64,000 nt of DNA, from NCBI GenBank assembly GCA_964557955.1, contig CAZLCS010000026.1, positions 1 to 64,000 of the forward strand. Reading direction: 5' to 3'. The notes below the pieces were generated by a model. The model did no database searches, was not told where the DNA came from, and worked only from the letters and a program-made list of their open reading frames with translations. This document shows, piece by piece, positions 15,553 to 25,004 of the stretch (positions within the stretch are counted from its first letter, which is position 1; every line of letters begins with the position of its first letter). Origin of the DNA: JALOOX01 sp964557955. Its GTDB lineage: Bacteria > Desulfobacterota > Syntrophobacteria > Syntrophobacterales > Syntrophobacteraceae. A program made the translations under genes and the position numbers.

Positions 15553-18156
15553 TCAGGGGGTTTGCAGCAAACAGCTTAGGAGCTGGGCCCGAATCTTTTC
15601 ATGGATCCCCTGATGGATCAGTTTGTTCCCTTCAAGGTCCGTCACGTAGAAGACATCCGCCACCTGAGCGCCGGGTGTCGAAATCTTCGCCAGCTGAATG
15701 CTGATCTCGAGCTCGTAGAGCGTGCGTGTGATGGCGTGCAGGAGTCCCGGACGATCCCAGGTATACACTTCAATGATGGTGTAAAAGTCGGAACCGTCTT
15801 CGTCAATGACAATCCGGTCTTCCGCCACCGGAACATTTCTCTGCTGCAGGAGGGAGGGCTTTCCCTTTGAAGCCATCAATTCCACAAAATTGGAGCGATC
15901 GGTCAGAGAGTCTTCCAGGTCTTTTCCTATTTTTTGAAATAGCTCCCGGGAACGAAGGGGGTCAGGCAGTCGCTCCACCCTCAGGATGTCCAGGGCGATC
16001 CCCGATGGACGAGTGAATATGTCTGCGGACAGGATATTGAGTCCCGCCACCCATAACACTCCTGTGATCATGGAGAAAAGTCCGGGCCGATCCCTTGTGG
16101 CTATCGTGATCTGCCACATATCGCCTTCGGCCTGCTGGGTCTCCATGACCAGGATCTGCCTTTCCAGGTGCTTTTCCATCCGGTAGTGGCGCAGGATGGC
16201 TTCTGGTCTCTGGGAGAGCAGATATCTGAAGGATACCTGATCAAGCCACCGGGACACCGCCTCCTTTTCAGGCAATGATTCGACGAGAGCCAATAGCTCC
16301 CTCTGGATGTCATCGCACTGCTCCTGCAGGTCCTCCTTCCTCCACTCGCCTCTCACGAGGGCTCGATCGATCTTGAGGAAGAGCTCCTGCAGCAGAGAAG
16401 CTCTCCAGACATTCCAGGCTCCCGGTCCGGTGGCCCTTGAATCCGCGATGGTGAGCAGATAGAGCAGTCTGAGCTTCTCCCGGTCTCCTATTTCGAAGGC
16501 ACATCGCAGGATGGGCTTCTCGTCCATCAGGTCCCGCTTCAAGGCGGTTTCTGCCAGGAGCAGGTGCTTTTCAATCAGAAATGCCAGCAGTTCCGTCTCG
16601 TCTTCAGTCAAGCCGAATCGGAGCGCGATGGGGGGGACCATTTTGGCGCCGTGAGCGGCGTGGCCCTTGCCAACCCCTTTGCCGATGTCATGAAAGAGGG
16701 CGGCAAGAAAGAGCACCTTCCGGTTCTCGACCTGCTCGAACACGTCGCCGAGCCGGAGGTGGGCCAGGTCCTCCTCCGATCCGCTTTCCATGCGATGCAG
16801 CTCCAGGATGGTTCTCAAAAGATGTTCATCGACGGTGTACAGGTGGTAGAAGTCGTACTGGACTTTGTATCGAACTCCGGTGAGCTCCGAAATGAAACTT
16901 TCCAGAAAGCCGGTTTCCAGCATGACCTTCAGCACCCGAAAAGCCTGCTGGGCATCCATGAGGATGTCCAGAAACTGCTGCACAACGACGGGGTCGGATC
17001 GAATTTCGTCGGTCACGCACGAGAGATTCTCTCTGATGATGCTGCCCGTCTGATGATGAAAATGAGCGTCCGATCGGGCGGCCTGCCAGAAGATCTGCAT
17101 CAGCACCCGGGGATCCTTGCACACCCAGGATGGGTCCATGAAGTGCAGTTCCCGCCCTTCCAGCAGAAAGGGACCTGGGAGCACTCGCCTTCTCGAGATT
17201 CTAAGCCGGAAAGACCTTCCCTGAGCCTCCTCGACGCGTTCGAGAAAGAATGAGGTTGTGCGGCGGATGCGGGCCGCATGCCGGTAGTAAAGCCGCATGA
17301 ACGCTTCGGCGGCCGAGCCCTGCTGCACATCCCGGAAGCCAAGTCTGAGAGCCAACTGCTCCTGTTCGGGGAACAGCAGCTGGTCCTGCCTTCTGCCTGT
17401 TATCCGGTGCAGCTGAAGCCTCAAGCGCCACAAAAAATCGCTCGCCTGTTCGAGCCAGATCGTCTCCTGGGGTATGAGCCATCCGCGCTCGATGAGATCA
17501 CTGGTATCGTACTCCCGGACGCAGCCGATGGCGGCCCAACGGATGGTATGAAGGTCTCTGAGACCTCCCACGCCGTCCTTGATGTGGGGTTCGAGCAAGT
17601 AGGTGCTTTCACCGTAATGGTGCATCCGGGACTGACGATACTCGATGAGATTTCGTATGAAGCGGCGTCGGCTGAGTGTTCCGAAGCTCTTCAAAAAGGA
17701 GGTTCTCCAGCTTTCAAAGAGGCCCGAATCTCCAGCCACCAATCGAGCTTCCAGGTGATTCGTCAGAATGGTGAAGTCTTCCTGGACCAGCTTTTTGGCT
17801 CCCGTTGCGGAAGTCGTGACATGACCGACTTCGAAACCTGCATCCCAGAGACCGTAGATCAGCTCCCTCAGAAAGCCCTCGAGGGCTTGCGGGAGGCGGT
17901 TTTGATGCAGGAAGAGCAGATCCAGGTCCGATTTGAAGCTCAACTCACCCCGTCCGAAGCCGCCAACGGCCGCCAGACACCACCCGTCCTGGGCGATGTC
18001 GGTACGGGTCAATCCCTTCTGGAGTGAATCTCGGACATTTGTGGCATAGGTTCTGGCGGCCAGGAGTCCCGGGATGTCCTGGCCGCACTCGTTTTCGAAT
18101 GCCTGCCTCAAATCCTTCATTCTTCGGAAGAGGGGTGCAAAACGCTGGATTGCCAT
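15553..18156 (-). CDS. glnD: Bifunctional [PII] uridylyltransferase/uridylyl-removing enzyme
   Basis: An 867-residue canonical GlnD, which senses glutamine and adds or removes UMP on GlnB. The nucleotidyltransferase motif VGGFGRGELSFKSDLDLLFL (about 64-83) keeps both catalytic aspartates (about 77 and 79), and DGVGGLRDLHT is intact. The HD domain has LFHDIGKGVGKGH near 489 for the uridylyl-removing activity. Two ACT domains near 682 and 792 would bind glutamine. The ATG begins one base after the glnB stop, so the two are translationally coupled. Compare the degenerate paralogue at 4601-7186. Confidence 0.95.
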   Translation of the reverse strand: MAIQRFAPLFRRMKDLRQAFENECGQDIPGLLAARTYATNVRDSLQKGLTRTDIAQDGWCLAAVGGFGRGELSFKSDLDLLFLHQNRLPQALEGFLRELIYGLWDAGFEVGHVTTSATGAKKLVQEDFTILTNHLEARLVAGDSGLFESWRTSFLKSFGTLSRRRFIRNLIEYRQSRMHHYGESTYLLEPHIKDGVGGLRDLHTIRWAAIGCVREYDTSDLIERGWLIPQETIWLEQASDFLWRLRLQLHRITGRRQDQLLFPEQEQLALRLGFRDVQQGSAAEAFMRLYYRHAARIRRTTSFFLERVEEAQGRSFRLRISRRRVLPGPFLLEGRELHFMDPSWVCKDPRVLMQIFWQAARSDAHFHHQTGSIIRENLSCVTDEIRSDPVVVQQFLDILMDAQQAFRVLKVMLETGFLESFISELTGVRYKVQYDFYHLYTVDEHLLRTILELHRMESGSEEDLAHLRLGDVFEQVENRKVLFLAALFHDIGKGVGKGHAAHGAKMVPPIALRFGLTEDETELLAFLIEKHLLLAETALKRDLMDEKPILRCAFEIGDREKLRLLYLLTIADSRATGPGAWNVWRASLLQELFLKIDRALVRGEWRKEDLQEQCDDIQRELLALVESLPEKEAVSRWLDQVSFRYLLSQRPEAILRHYRMEKHLERQILVMETQQAEGDMWQITIATRDRPGLFSMITGVLWVAGLNILSADIFTRPSGIALDILRVERLPDPLRSRELFQKIGKDLEDSLTDRSNFVELMASKGKPSLLQQRNVPVAEDRIVIDEDGSDFYTIIEVYTWDRPGLLHAITRTLYELEISIQLAKISTPGAQVADVFYVTDLEGNKLIHQGIHEKIRAQLLSCLLQTP

Positions 18157-18157
18157 T

Positions 18158-18496
18158 CTAAAGCGCCTGTTCTCCCGACTCGCCCGTGCGAATGCGAACG
18201 CATTCCTCCACCGGGATCACGAAAATCTTTCCGTCGCCGATCTTGCCCGTATTTGCGGCCATGCGCACGGCCTCCACAACCTCGGGCACCTGACCGTCCG
18301 GTACAACCACCTCGATCTTGATCTTGGGCAGAAAATCCACCACATATTCCGCGCCACGATAGATTTCAGTGTGTCCCTTCTGGCGCCCAAACCCGCGGAC
18401 CTCGGAGACGGTCATCCCCTTGATTCCGAGATTGGAGAGCTTGTCCTTGATGTCATCGAGCTTGAAAGGTTTCACAATGGCTTCGATCTTCTTCAT
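18158..18496 (-). CDS. glnB: Nitrogen regulatory protein PII
   Basis: A 112-residue PII protein of exactly the family length. It begins MKKIEAIVKPFKLDDIK; the T-loop has the uridylylation tyrosine at residue 51 (YRGAEY); the B-loop GKIGDGKIFV and C-terminal RIRTGE bind ATP and 2-oxoglutarate. It would relay nitrogen status to GlnD, the NtrC-type system and glutamine synthetase. Start at 18496 follows the family; the frame extends to 18532 without support. A sigma-54-type promoter lies about 70 bases upstream. PII genes beside glnD and glnA form a compact regulatory unit here. Confidence 0.96.
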   Translation of the reverse strand: MKKIEAIVKPFKLDDIKDKLSNLGIKGMTVSEVRGFGRQKGHTEIYRGAEYVVDFLPKIKIEVVVPDGQVPEVVEAVRMAANTGKIGDGKIFVIPVEECVRIRTGESGEQAL

Positions 18497-18564
18497 GACC
18501 CGCTTTTCCCCTTTCCATCCATCACTCAGCAACTTTCAAGAATCCCACGCATAGAACTTCTGTA

Positions 18565-18581
18565 GGCAATTTCCGTTCCGA
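18565..18581 (-). promoter_or_regulatory. Predicted sigma-54 promoter of glnB-glnD
   Basis: Read on the minus strand, TCGGAACGGAAATTGCC matches YTGGCACGRNNNTTGCW at 14 of 17 positions, with GG and GC 10 bases apart. Transcription would begin near 18554, about 58 bases before glnB. Confidence 0.55.
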
Positions 18582-18649
18582 ATCAGGGCCTGATGCATGT
18601 TTCTTCATGCCCTGCTCCCCGGGACCCGGACCTTCAGACCATCCCTCCG

Positions 18650-20290
18650 TCACGTGCGCTGGCGGAATCCCTGGGCGATGGGAAAACGGCGCCCAATGCC
18701 GAAGGCCTTGGTCGTGATTCTCAGAATGGGCGGCGCCTGCCAGCGCTTGTACTCATTCTGATCGACCCGGCGAATCACCCATTGAACCAAATCGGGATCC
18801 CAACCCTGCGCCACAATTTCGGATGCCGGCAGACGGCGTTCCACATAAGCCGCCAAGATCCCGTCCAGAACGTCATAAGGAGGCAGTGTATCCTGGTCCT
18901 TCTGATCGGGCCTGAGCTCCGCCGTAGGCGCCCTGGTGAGGATGCGGTCCGGTATCCATCCGTGTCGCCGGTTCAGCTCTCCGGCGATGTCATAGACCAT
19001 GGTCTTGGGAACGTCTCCCAGAACGGCCAATCCCCCGTTCATGTCCCCGTAGAGCGTGCAGTACCCAACGGCCATCTCGGATTTATTGCCGGTGCTCAGC
19101 AGAAGCCTGTTGAACTTGTTCGACAAGGCCATCAGCAGGAGTCCCCTGATGCGCGCCTGCAGGTTCTCCTCCGTAACGTCCCGAGGTTGTCCTTCAAAGA
19201 CCGGTTGGAGGGTTCGCAATGAGCTCTCGAATAGGTCGTCGATAGGGAGGACGCTGAACCGGATTCCCAGGCGGCCGGCCAGCTCTCGAGCATCCGCAAG
19301 GCTTTCAGGGGCATTGTAAGGGCCGGGCATCGCCACACCGAGCACATTCTCCGGTCCCAGAGCCAGCGTCGCCAGGCAGACCACTACCGCAGAATCCACT
19401 CCGCCGCTCAGGCCGACCAGGGATTTGGAAAAACCGCACTTGGCGGCATAGTCCCGAAGCCCCAGCAGGAGCGCCTCGATGGCTTCCGCTCCGTTCTCCA
19501 GAACTGACGCATGGCAATCTCCTTTTCGGGACTGCGTGTCGTAAAAAATGAGATCTTCTTTGAAGTCGGCTCCACATGCGACAAGCTCTCCACCAGGAGT
19601 CCACACCATGCTGTGGCCCTGAAAAACCAGTTCGTCGTTTCCCCCGACCTGATTCACATAGATCAGCTGAGCGCCCGATCGCTCTGCATGACTTTTGAGC
19701 AGCCCTTTCACCCAGGAGGCTTTTCCAACATGGTATGGAGACGCTGAAATATTCACGATCAGGTCTGCGTGAGCATCGGTAAGCTCACACACCGGATCAC
19801 AACGATACAGCGGACGCGGCAGGTACTCGGCTACATTCCAGATATCCTCGCAGATCGTGATTCCAACACGTTCTCCAGCCCATTGCACTGAAACGGCTTC
19901 CTGCCCGGGCTCGAAATAACGTTCCTCGTCAAACACGTCGTAAGAGGGCAGGAGGCGTTTGTGATAGGAGGCGAGGATCTTGCCGTCAGCCAGGAAAAGA
20001 GCGGTGTTGTGATAAGGTTTTCCGGCTCCCGCATTCAGATCCACCACACCGCAGATCACACCGATGCCGCGGGACGCCTCCATGACCGTTGGCCAGTGGC
20101 GGCGACTTGCAGCCACGAAATCAGACAGCTCAAGGAGGTCGCGAGGTGGATATCCCACCAGTGACAGCTCAGGGAATATCACCAGGTCGCACTGAGCAGC
20201 CTTGGCGCGCTCGATTCCAAGGCAAATCTTCCGGGCATTCCCCTCGAAATCCCCGATCAACGGGTCTACCTGAGCCAGTCCCAGTCGCAT
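18650..20290 (-). CDS. nadE: Glutamine-dependent NAD+ synthetase
   Basis: A 546-residue two-domain enzyme that converts deamido-NAD to NAD using ammonia from glutamine. The N-terminal nitrilase-type amidase (about 1-260) has the Glu-Lys-Cys triad: Glu41 in IFPELSLVGYPP, Lys in SYHKRLLP, and Cys in GITICEDIWN near 146. The C-terminal synthetase domain has the pyrophosphate loop GLSGGVDSAV near 293 and STGNKSEMAVGY. Its place between the sigma-54 activator and glnB links cofactor synthesis to glutamine supply. The gap to glnB (154 bases) carries a separate promoter. Confidence 0.95.
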   Translation of the reverse strand: MRLGLAQVDPLIGDFEGNARKICLGIERAKAAQCDLVIFPELSLVGYPPRDLLELSDFVAASRRHWPTVMEASRGIGVICGVVDLNAGAGKPYHNTALFLADGKILASYHKRLLPSYDVFDEERYFEPGQEAVSVQWAGERVGITICEDIWNVAEYLPRPLYRCDPVCELTDAHADLIVNISASPYHVGKASWVKGLLKSHAERSGAQLIYVNQVGGNDELVFQGHSMVWTPGGELVACGADFKEDLIFYDTQSRKGDCHASVLENGAEAIEALLLGLRDYAAKCGFSKSLVGLSGGVDSAVVVCLATLALGPENVLGVAMPGPYNAPESLADARELAGRLGIRFSVLPIDDLFESSLRTLQPVFEGQPRDVTEENLQARIRGLLLMALSNKFNRLLLSTGNKSEMAVGYCTLYGDMNGGLAVLGDVPKTMVYDIAGELNRRHGWIPDRILTRAPTAELRPDQKDQDTLPPYDVLDGILAAYVERRLPASEIVAQGWDPDLVQWVIRRVDQNEYKRWQAPPILRITTKAFGIGRRFPIAQGFRQRT

Positions 20291-20418
20291 CTCAATAGTC
20301 TCGGCAGCTAAACGAGTGGTCGATGGGCCTCCGGTGGTTATGACGGGTATTGTTCACCCCGCCGCCCGGCAGGTCCTTTCGACGCTCGACGGTTTATCTT
20401 GCAGGTTGAAAGGGGGTA

Positions 20419-21975
20419 TCAGGAAGCCGATTTGGCCCGAAAGCGCTTGGGATCGATACCATATTTTTCCACCTTGTACTGAATGATGCGCTTGGTCGTT
20501 CCCAGTAGCCTCGCCGCTTGAGACTGGTTGCCGCGAACATCCTTCAATGCATCGGTGATGAGATCTCTTTCGAAGGCGCCCACCAAAGCCTCCATCTTCC
20601 CTCGACTGACATTTCTCGCTCCTTCCGGCTTCATTTGAAGGGTTGGCGGCAAATGCCACGCTTCGATGGCTTCCGCCGTTGCCAGCAGGACCGCACGCTC
20701 GATGCAGTTTTCAAGCTCGCGGACATTGCCCGGCCAGTGGTAGCTCATCAGCATATCGATGGCGCTGGTCGAGATTCTTTTCACTTCCTTGCCGAACTCT
20801 TGAGCATATTTGACCACAAAATAGTCGGCCAGGAGAAGAATGTCGGGCCCCCGCTCTCGCAGGGGAGGGAGATGAATCGGAAAGACATTCAACCGGTAGA
20901 AGAGATCCGAACGGAAAGTTCCCTGGTTGACCTCCTTTTCGAGCTCTTTGTTGGTGGCCGTCACCACTCGCACATCAACCTTGACCGTCCTTGACGAACC
21001 GAGAGGCTGAAACTCCCTCTCCTGCAATACTCTCAAGAGCTTGGCCTGAGCTACCGGGGAGAGTTCCCCCACCTCGTCAAGGAAAATGGTTCCCCCATTG
21101 GCCTCTTCAAACCGACCCCGGCGTCGGGTCACGGCGCCGCTGAAGGCCCCCTTTTCGTGGCCGAACAATTCACTTTCCAGAAGGGTGTCCGGCATGGCGG
21201 CACAGTTGACCTGCACCAGGAGATTCCTGCGACGTCGGCTGTTCTCGTGAATGGCTTTGGCCACCAGCTCCTTGCCGGTTCCCGTCTCGCCGGTCACCAA
21301 AACGGTCGTATTGGTATCAGCCACCTGGTCGATGAGACGCAGCACTTCGCGGATGACTTTTGATCGGCCGATGATATTCGTGAGTGGTCTCCGGGGCTCG
21401 GCGAGCATCCCGCGCAACCTTGTATTCTCTTCCTCGATGGCACGAAAATGGACGATCTTTCCCAGGAGCTCCGCCACCGCACCCAGGATCGCCATCTCCT
21501 TGTCGATCTCCTGGACCTGCTGAGCCAGTTTGTCCGCCGAAAGCACTCCCACCACTCGATTCTGATGAATAATCGGCACGCACAGGAAAGCCAGTTCGGA
21601 CCGGTTGAGGGATTTTCGAGCCCCGGTTCGGTCCAGGAAGTGGGTTTCATTGCCGAGGTTGGCGATGGCCATGGGCCTGCCCGTCTGAGCCACTTTTCCG
21701 GTGATGCCCTCTCCCGGCCGATAACTGATCCTGCCCGTCTCCACATCGACCCCTCGAGCCACATCGAGCCAGGCATCTCCCGTCTGGAGATCCAGAACCG
21801 AGATCATTCCGCGTTCCATACCCAACCAGGTGCTCATGATCTCGAGGGTCTGCGAAAGCTGATCTTTGAGATCATCAGAGTGGGAGAGTACCCTTGCCAC
21901 TTCGTGCAAGGCTCTCAGTTCCAGGTAGCTGAAATTTGAACCCATTTCTTTAAAATCCATCCTTTTCATGAGCAT
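20419..21975 (-). CDS. Sigma-54-dependent transcriptional activator, NifA/NtrC type, with GAF domain
   Basis: An approximately 518-residue bacterial enhancer-binding protein. An N-terminal GAF-type sensor (about 15-180) is followed by the AAA+ domain with Walker A GETGTGKE and Walker B GGTIFLDEVGEL, and a Fis-type helix-turn-helix at the C-terminus (NQSQAARLLGTTKRIIQYKV). The sigma-54 contact loop reads GAFSGA instead of the usual GAFTGA. Lack of a receiver domain and the GAF layout favour NifA-like proteins, but no nif genes are visible. It lies upstream of nadE-glnB-glnD-glnA and is the obvious candidate for activating the two sigma-54 promoters there. Several starts (21975, 21960, 21945) are possible; none has a clear ribosome site. 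Confidence 0.9.
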   Translation of the reverse strand: MLMKRMDFKEMGSNFSYLELRALHEVARVLSHSDDLKDQLSQTLEIMSTWLGMERGMISVLDLQTGDAWLDVARGVDVETGRISYRPGEGITGKVAQTGRPMAIANLGNETHFLDRTGARKSLNRSELAFLCVPIIHQNRVVGVLSADKLAQQVQEIDKEMAILGAVAELLGKIVHFRAIEEENTRLRGMLAEPRRPLTNIIGRSKVIREVLRLIDQVADTNTTVLVTGETGTGKELVAKAIHENSRRRRNLLVQVNCAAMPDTLLESELFGHEKGAFSGAVTRRRGRFEEANGGTIFLDEVGELSPVAQAKLLRVLQEREFQPLGSSRTVKVDVRVVTATNKELEKEVNQGTFRSDLFYRLNVFPIHLPPLRERGPDILLLADYFVVKYAQEFGKEVKRISTSAIDMLMSYHWPGNVRELENCIERAVLLATAEAIEAWHLPPTLQMKPEGARNVSRGKMEALVGAFERDLITDALKDVRGNQSQAARLLGTTKRIIQYKVEKYGIDPKRFRAKSAS

Positions 21976-22179
21976 TTTTGATTCGAATCCACAATATGTC
22001 ACTTGAACAAAATTGTCACGAAATACTTTGCCGTCATGACACATGCTTCAGAATTGAAGCACTCTTGCGAGATTGACAATCTGAAAGCGATCCACATAGT
22101 ATCAAACGGATAGTCCCGAATTTAAGGATTCACCATGCGACTGCAGGCAGTCACAGGCTGACGAGGAGTGAACTGAGAA

Positions 22180-22431
22180 ATGAACATGGATCGAGATATC
22201 TTCAATCTGAAGGCGAGTACTGAGGCGACATCTCTCTATATTCTGATTTGTGCCCTGATGGATCTCGGGCAGTCACCGACACTGCCCGAAATAAGAGCCA
22301 AATGGAACGGAAGCGAAGAGAGTCTGCGGAACGCAGTGAAGGAGCTTATGCACCGCGGTGTTCTGGACGCGTCCCATTCCCTGGGTGAAGACGAGCCCTT
22401 CGCCGTGCAGTCAAGAGACGACTGGAGCTAA
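22180..22431 (+). CDS. Hypothetical protein, possibly winged-helix-like
   Basis: An 83-residue protein. The middle section (SLYILICALMDLGQSPTLPE through EESLRNAVKELMHRGVLD) has the helix-helix-turn-helix pattern of small winged-helix modules, but no family is recognised. GAGGAG lies about 12 bases before the first ATG. Its stop codon overlaps the stop of the convergent carbonic anhydrase gene. It is divergent from the sigma-54 activator gene and could be a local regulator. Confidence 0.55.
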   Translation: MNMDRDIFNLKASTEATSLYILICALMDLGQSPTLPEIRAKWNGSEESLRNAVKELMHRGVLDASHSLGEDEPFAVQSRDDWS

Positions 22432-22991
22432 ACCCGATCCAGGAACCCGCAGGTTCTCCGGGTTTCATAGGGTGCGTCGGAGTGGAGGTACTGGCGAGCC
22501 AGGTCGAGATAATGCCGGCAGCTGTCCTCAATCAGACGCCTTTCGGCGTCGCCGACCTTCTTCACTACCGTTGCAGGGAATCCCAGGACAACCGATTCGG
22601 GCGGAATCACGGTTCCCGGAGTGATAACGGCTCCCGCACCCACCAGCGAGCCTTTCCCGATGCAGGCGCCATCCATGACGATGGCCCCCATGCCGATCAG
22701 GCACTCGTCCTCGACAGTGCAGCCGTGAACGATGGCTCGATGCCCCACAGTGATGCGGCTGCCCATATGGAGCGGAAACTTGCCTTCCGTAACGTGCAGC
22801 GTAGAGTTGTCCTGAATATTGGTTTCTGACCCGATTCGTATGAAGTGCACATCTCCGCGAACCAGGGTGTTGAACCAGACACTGCTCCGTTCACCGATCA
22901 CAACGTCCCCGATCACCCATGCTCCCGGTGCGATGAACACTTCGTCCCCGAGAGTGGGCATCGTTCCCTTATATGCCAGCAAACCGTTCAT
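22428..22991 (-). CDS. Gamma carbonic anhydrase family protein
   Basis: A 187-residue left-handed beta-helix protein of the YrdA/CamH type. Hexapeptide repeats run from about residue 15 to 145 (VIGDVVIGERSSVW, IGSETNIQDNSTLHV, ITVGHRAIVHGC, CLIGMGAIVMDGACIG). The metal-binding histidines fall in STLHV, VGHRAIVHGC as expected for the trimeric gamma class, while the proton-shuttle loop of true Cam is absent. Zinc or iron hydration of CO2 is possible but not established for this subgroup. Start at 22991 has GAGGA upstream. It lies 78 bases after the threonine synthase start region, same strand. Confidence 0.9.
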   Translation of the reverse strand: MNGLLAYKGTMPTLGDEVFIAPGAWVIGDVVIGERSSVWFNTLVRGDVHFIRIGSETNIQDNSTLHVTEGKFPLHMGSRITVGHRAIVHGCTVEDECLIGMGAIVMDGACIGKGSLVGAGAVITPGTVIPPESVVLGFPATVVKKVGDAERRLIEDSCRHYLDLARQYLHSDAPYETRRTCGFLDRV

Positions 22992-23069
22992 TCCGTCCTC
23001 TGAGTGGATTGAGAAGAGCACGGGGCAGGATGCCCTGATACACCGCCATTCTCTAATGACGGCGACGCC

Positions 23070-24572
23070 TCAGCGCGGTTTCAAACCCAGGAGCTCCGCG
23101 ATCGCTTGCCCCGAGAACCGCAGAAAACGCTCGAATTCAGCCGGATCAAGCCGTACATTCTGTGATGGACTGGGAATCCCGGCCGGGGGCGAGATCAGGT
23201 GTGGCTGGTTCCGGAGCTCCTTGCGAGGGCTTACTTCATATTCGGGCTCAAAACCATCGGAAAAATACTTCTCCTGAAAAATCGAAAACTTGAGGGCGTG
23301 AGCCGTCGCATCGAGCACGGCTACCGATTGCGGGTCGATTCGGCGCTCCCGGACAACTCGGCGGATGCCGGCCAGACACTCGCCACCCTGTGTGCAGCTG
23401 ATATGGCCGTTCCGGTTCGCCAGCAGCATTGCGTCCATGATCTCCTGCTCCGTAACTTCGATGACCTGAAAGCTCTCGTCTCCCGCAAGGCTGCGATAAC
23501 GTTCCACCAGATGAATGACTCGCGGCATGGAGACCGGATTTCCAATCATAGCGGCCTGAGCGACGCTCGGCTTCACATTCACGGGCCGATACTGCCTCCT
23601 GGAAGGATTCGCCTCCAGGTAGTATAGAAACACCGGGTTGGCATGCTGGGATTGGACCCCGATCACCGTAGGCATCGTGTCGATGATATCCAGATCCAGC
23701 ATCTTAATGAAACCCTGAAGCACCGCCGTGATGTTTCCCGCGTTTCCGATGGGCACCACAATGACCAGGTTTTTCAAATCGTATTCAAACCATTGGGCAA
23801 TCTCGAAACTGTAGGACTCCTGCCCCAGAATTCGCCACGCATTTTTGGAATTCATGAGAGCGACGGCATATTTCTCCGAGAGATATTCCACCACTTTCAT
23901 ACAGTCATCGAAGACTCCAGGAATCTCGATGACACAGGCGCCGCTTCCCAAAGGCTGTCCCAGCTGCTGGGGAGTCACCTTTCCATGGGGAAGGAGCACT
24001 GCTGATTTGACCCCATGAACCAGGTGGGACGCATAGAGCGCTGCGGAAGCCGAGGTGTCTCCCGTCGAGGCGCAAATGGCCAGCACATCTCCGAGCCCAT
24101 GTCGCTTGATCAAATAGTTCAGATAGCTGAAAGCGCTTGCCATGCCACGATCTTTGAAAGAAGCACTGGGGTTCTGTCCGTCATTCTTGAAGTGGAGAGG
24201 AATTCCGGCCCATTCGACCAGCCGCGCATTGGCAGCAATGATTGGCGTCTGTCCCTCACCAAGGTAGACGATATCCTCCAGGGCGAGAATGGAGCCGAGA
24301 AGTTCATGAAATCGGTATATACCCCGCAGTGCCGGCATCGACAGCGCACTCCGGTAATCGAAAACTCTGCGCCACAAGGCCCCGGGAACGGACTTCAACC
24401 GATCCCAATCCCGGTCTTTGATGAGCAGAACACTCTGACATTCCGGACAGGTATACAGCAGTCGATCAATTCCGAAGTGCCGATTGCACGAGAGACACTC
24501 ATAAACGTAGGCGCCACCCGGCTTGGGGATCAATCGGTGCTGAATGTCGGATGGAAAATCGACAACTTTCAT
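23070..24572 (-). CDS. thrC: Threonine synthase (PLP-dependent)
   Basis: A 500-residue PLP enzyme that converts O-phosphohomoserine to threonine. A zinc-ribbon-like pair of CxxC motifs (Cys26, 29, 42, 45) precedes the fold, as in many bacterial and archaeal threonine synthases. The PLP lysine lies in NPSASFKDRGM near residue 137, and the phosphate-binding loop is PIGNAGN. The size is larger than the usual 350-400 residues, with a C-terminal extension containing a proline-rich SPPAGIPSPSQN linker and a short helical segment. ACAGGAG nine bases before the ATG supports 24572 rather than 24626. Confidence 0.88.
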   Translation of the reverse strand: MKVVDFPSDIQHRLIPKPGGAYVYECLSCNRHFGIDRLLYTCPECQSVLLIKDRDWDRLKSVPGALWRRVFDYRSALSMPALRGIYRFHELLGSILALEDIVYLGEGQTPIIAANARLVEWAGIPLHFKNDGQNPSASFKDRGMASAFSYLNYLIKRHGLGDVLAICASTGDTSASAALYASHLVHGVKSAVLLPHGKVTPQQLGQPLGSGACVIEIPGVFDDCMKVVEYLSEKYAVALMNSKNAWRILGQESYSFEIAQWFEYDLKNLVIVVPIGNAGNITAVLQGFIKMLDLDIIDTMPTVIGVQSQHANPVFLYYLEANPSRRQYRPVNVKPSVAQAAMIGNPVSMPRVIHLVERYRSLAGDESFQVIEVTEQEIMDAMLLANRNGHISCTQGGECLAGIRRVVRERRIDPQSVAVLDATAHALKFSIFQEKYFSDGFEPEYEVSPRKELRNQPHLISPPAGIPSPSQNVRLDPAEFERFLRFSGQAIAELLGLKPR

Positions 24573-25004
24573 GAAACAGGACTCCTGTCGCGCAGGTGGA
24601 TCATCGTTGAAAGCACTCCTTCCCACAAAGCCTCAAGAACAAAGCCCATGGCGGTTTATGCGCTTTATGAAGTACTCTATTCCCTTTCATTAAGCAATCG
24701 CAATGAGAGATGGGGGCATCCGAAAGAGCTCAAGTCAGGCTGGTGAGGGTGACTTCAGGAGTCCACGCCCCAAGTGTTGCATAAAAGACACAAATGGTGG
24801 TGTTTGCTGTGTCCTTTGTGCCACGATGCACACGCATATCAGGGGCGAATCGCTTTCCTCGAACCATGACGGAAGCAACATCGAGAGCCGTCCGGTCCAC
24901 CGTAATCTCGCCTCCAGCCTGGGGTTCAGGGGGACTCCGCGCACGGTGTCCCCACCGAATGGCACACTCACTGCATTTACGCCCGGCACGAGGAGGAATG
25001 TGGC
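24573..25004 (+). other. Divergent thrC/lpxC intergenic region
   Basis: 432 bases between two divergent genes. Several frames are open on both strands, but none has a ribosome site or a recognisable product. It must hold both promoters. Confidence 0.4.

Noticed and set aside
18497..18540. A sigma-54 site nearer to glnB (GGGATTCTTG region)
   Set aside because: The GG and GC elements are 13-14 bases apart rather than 10.
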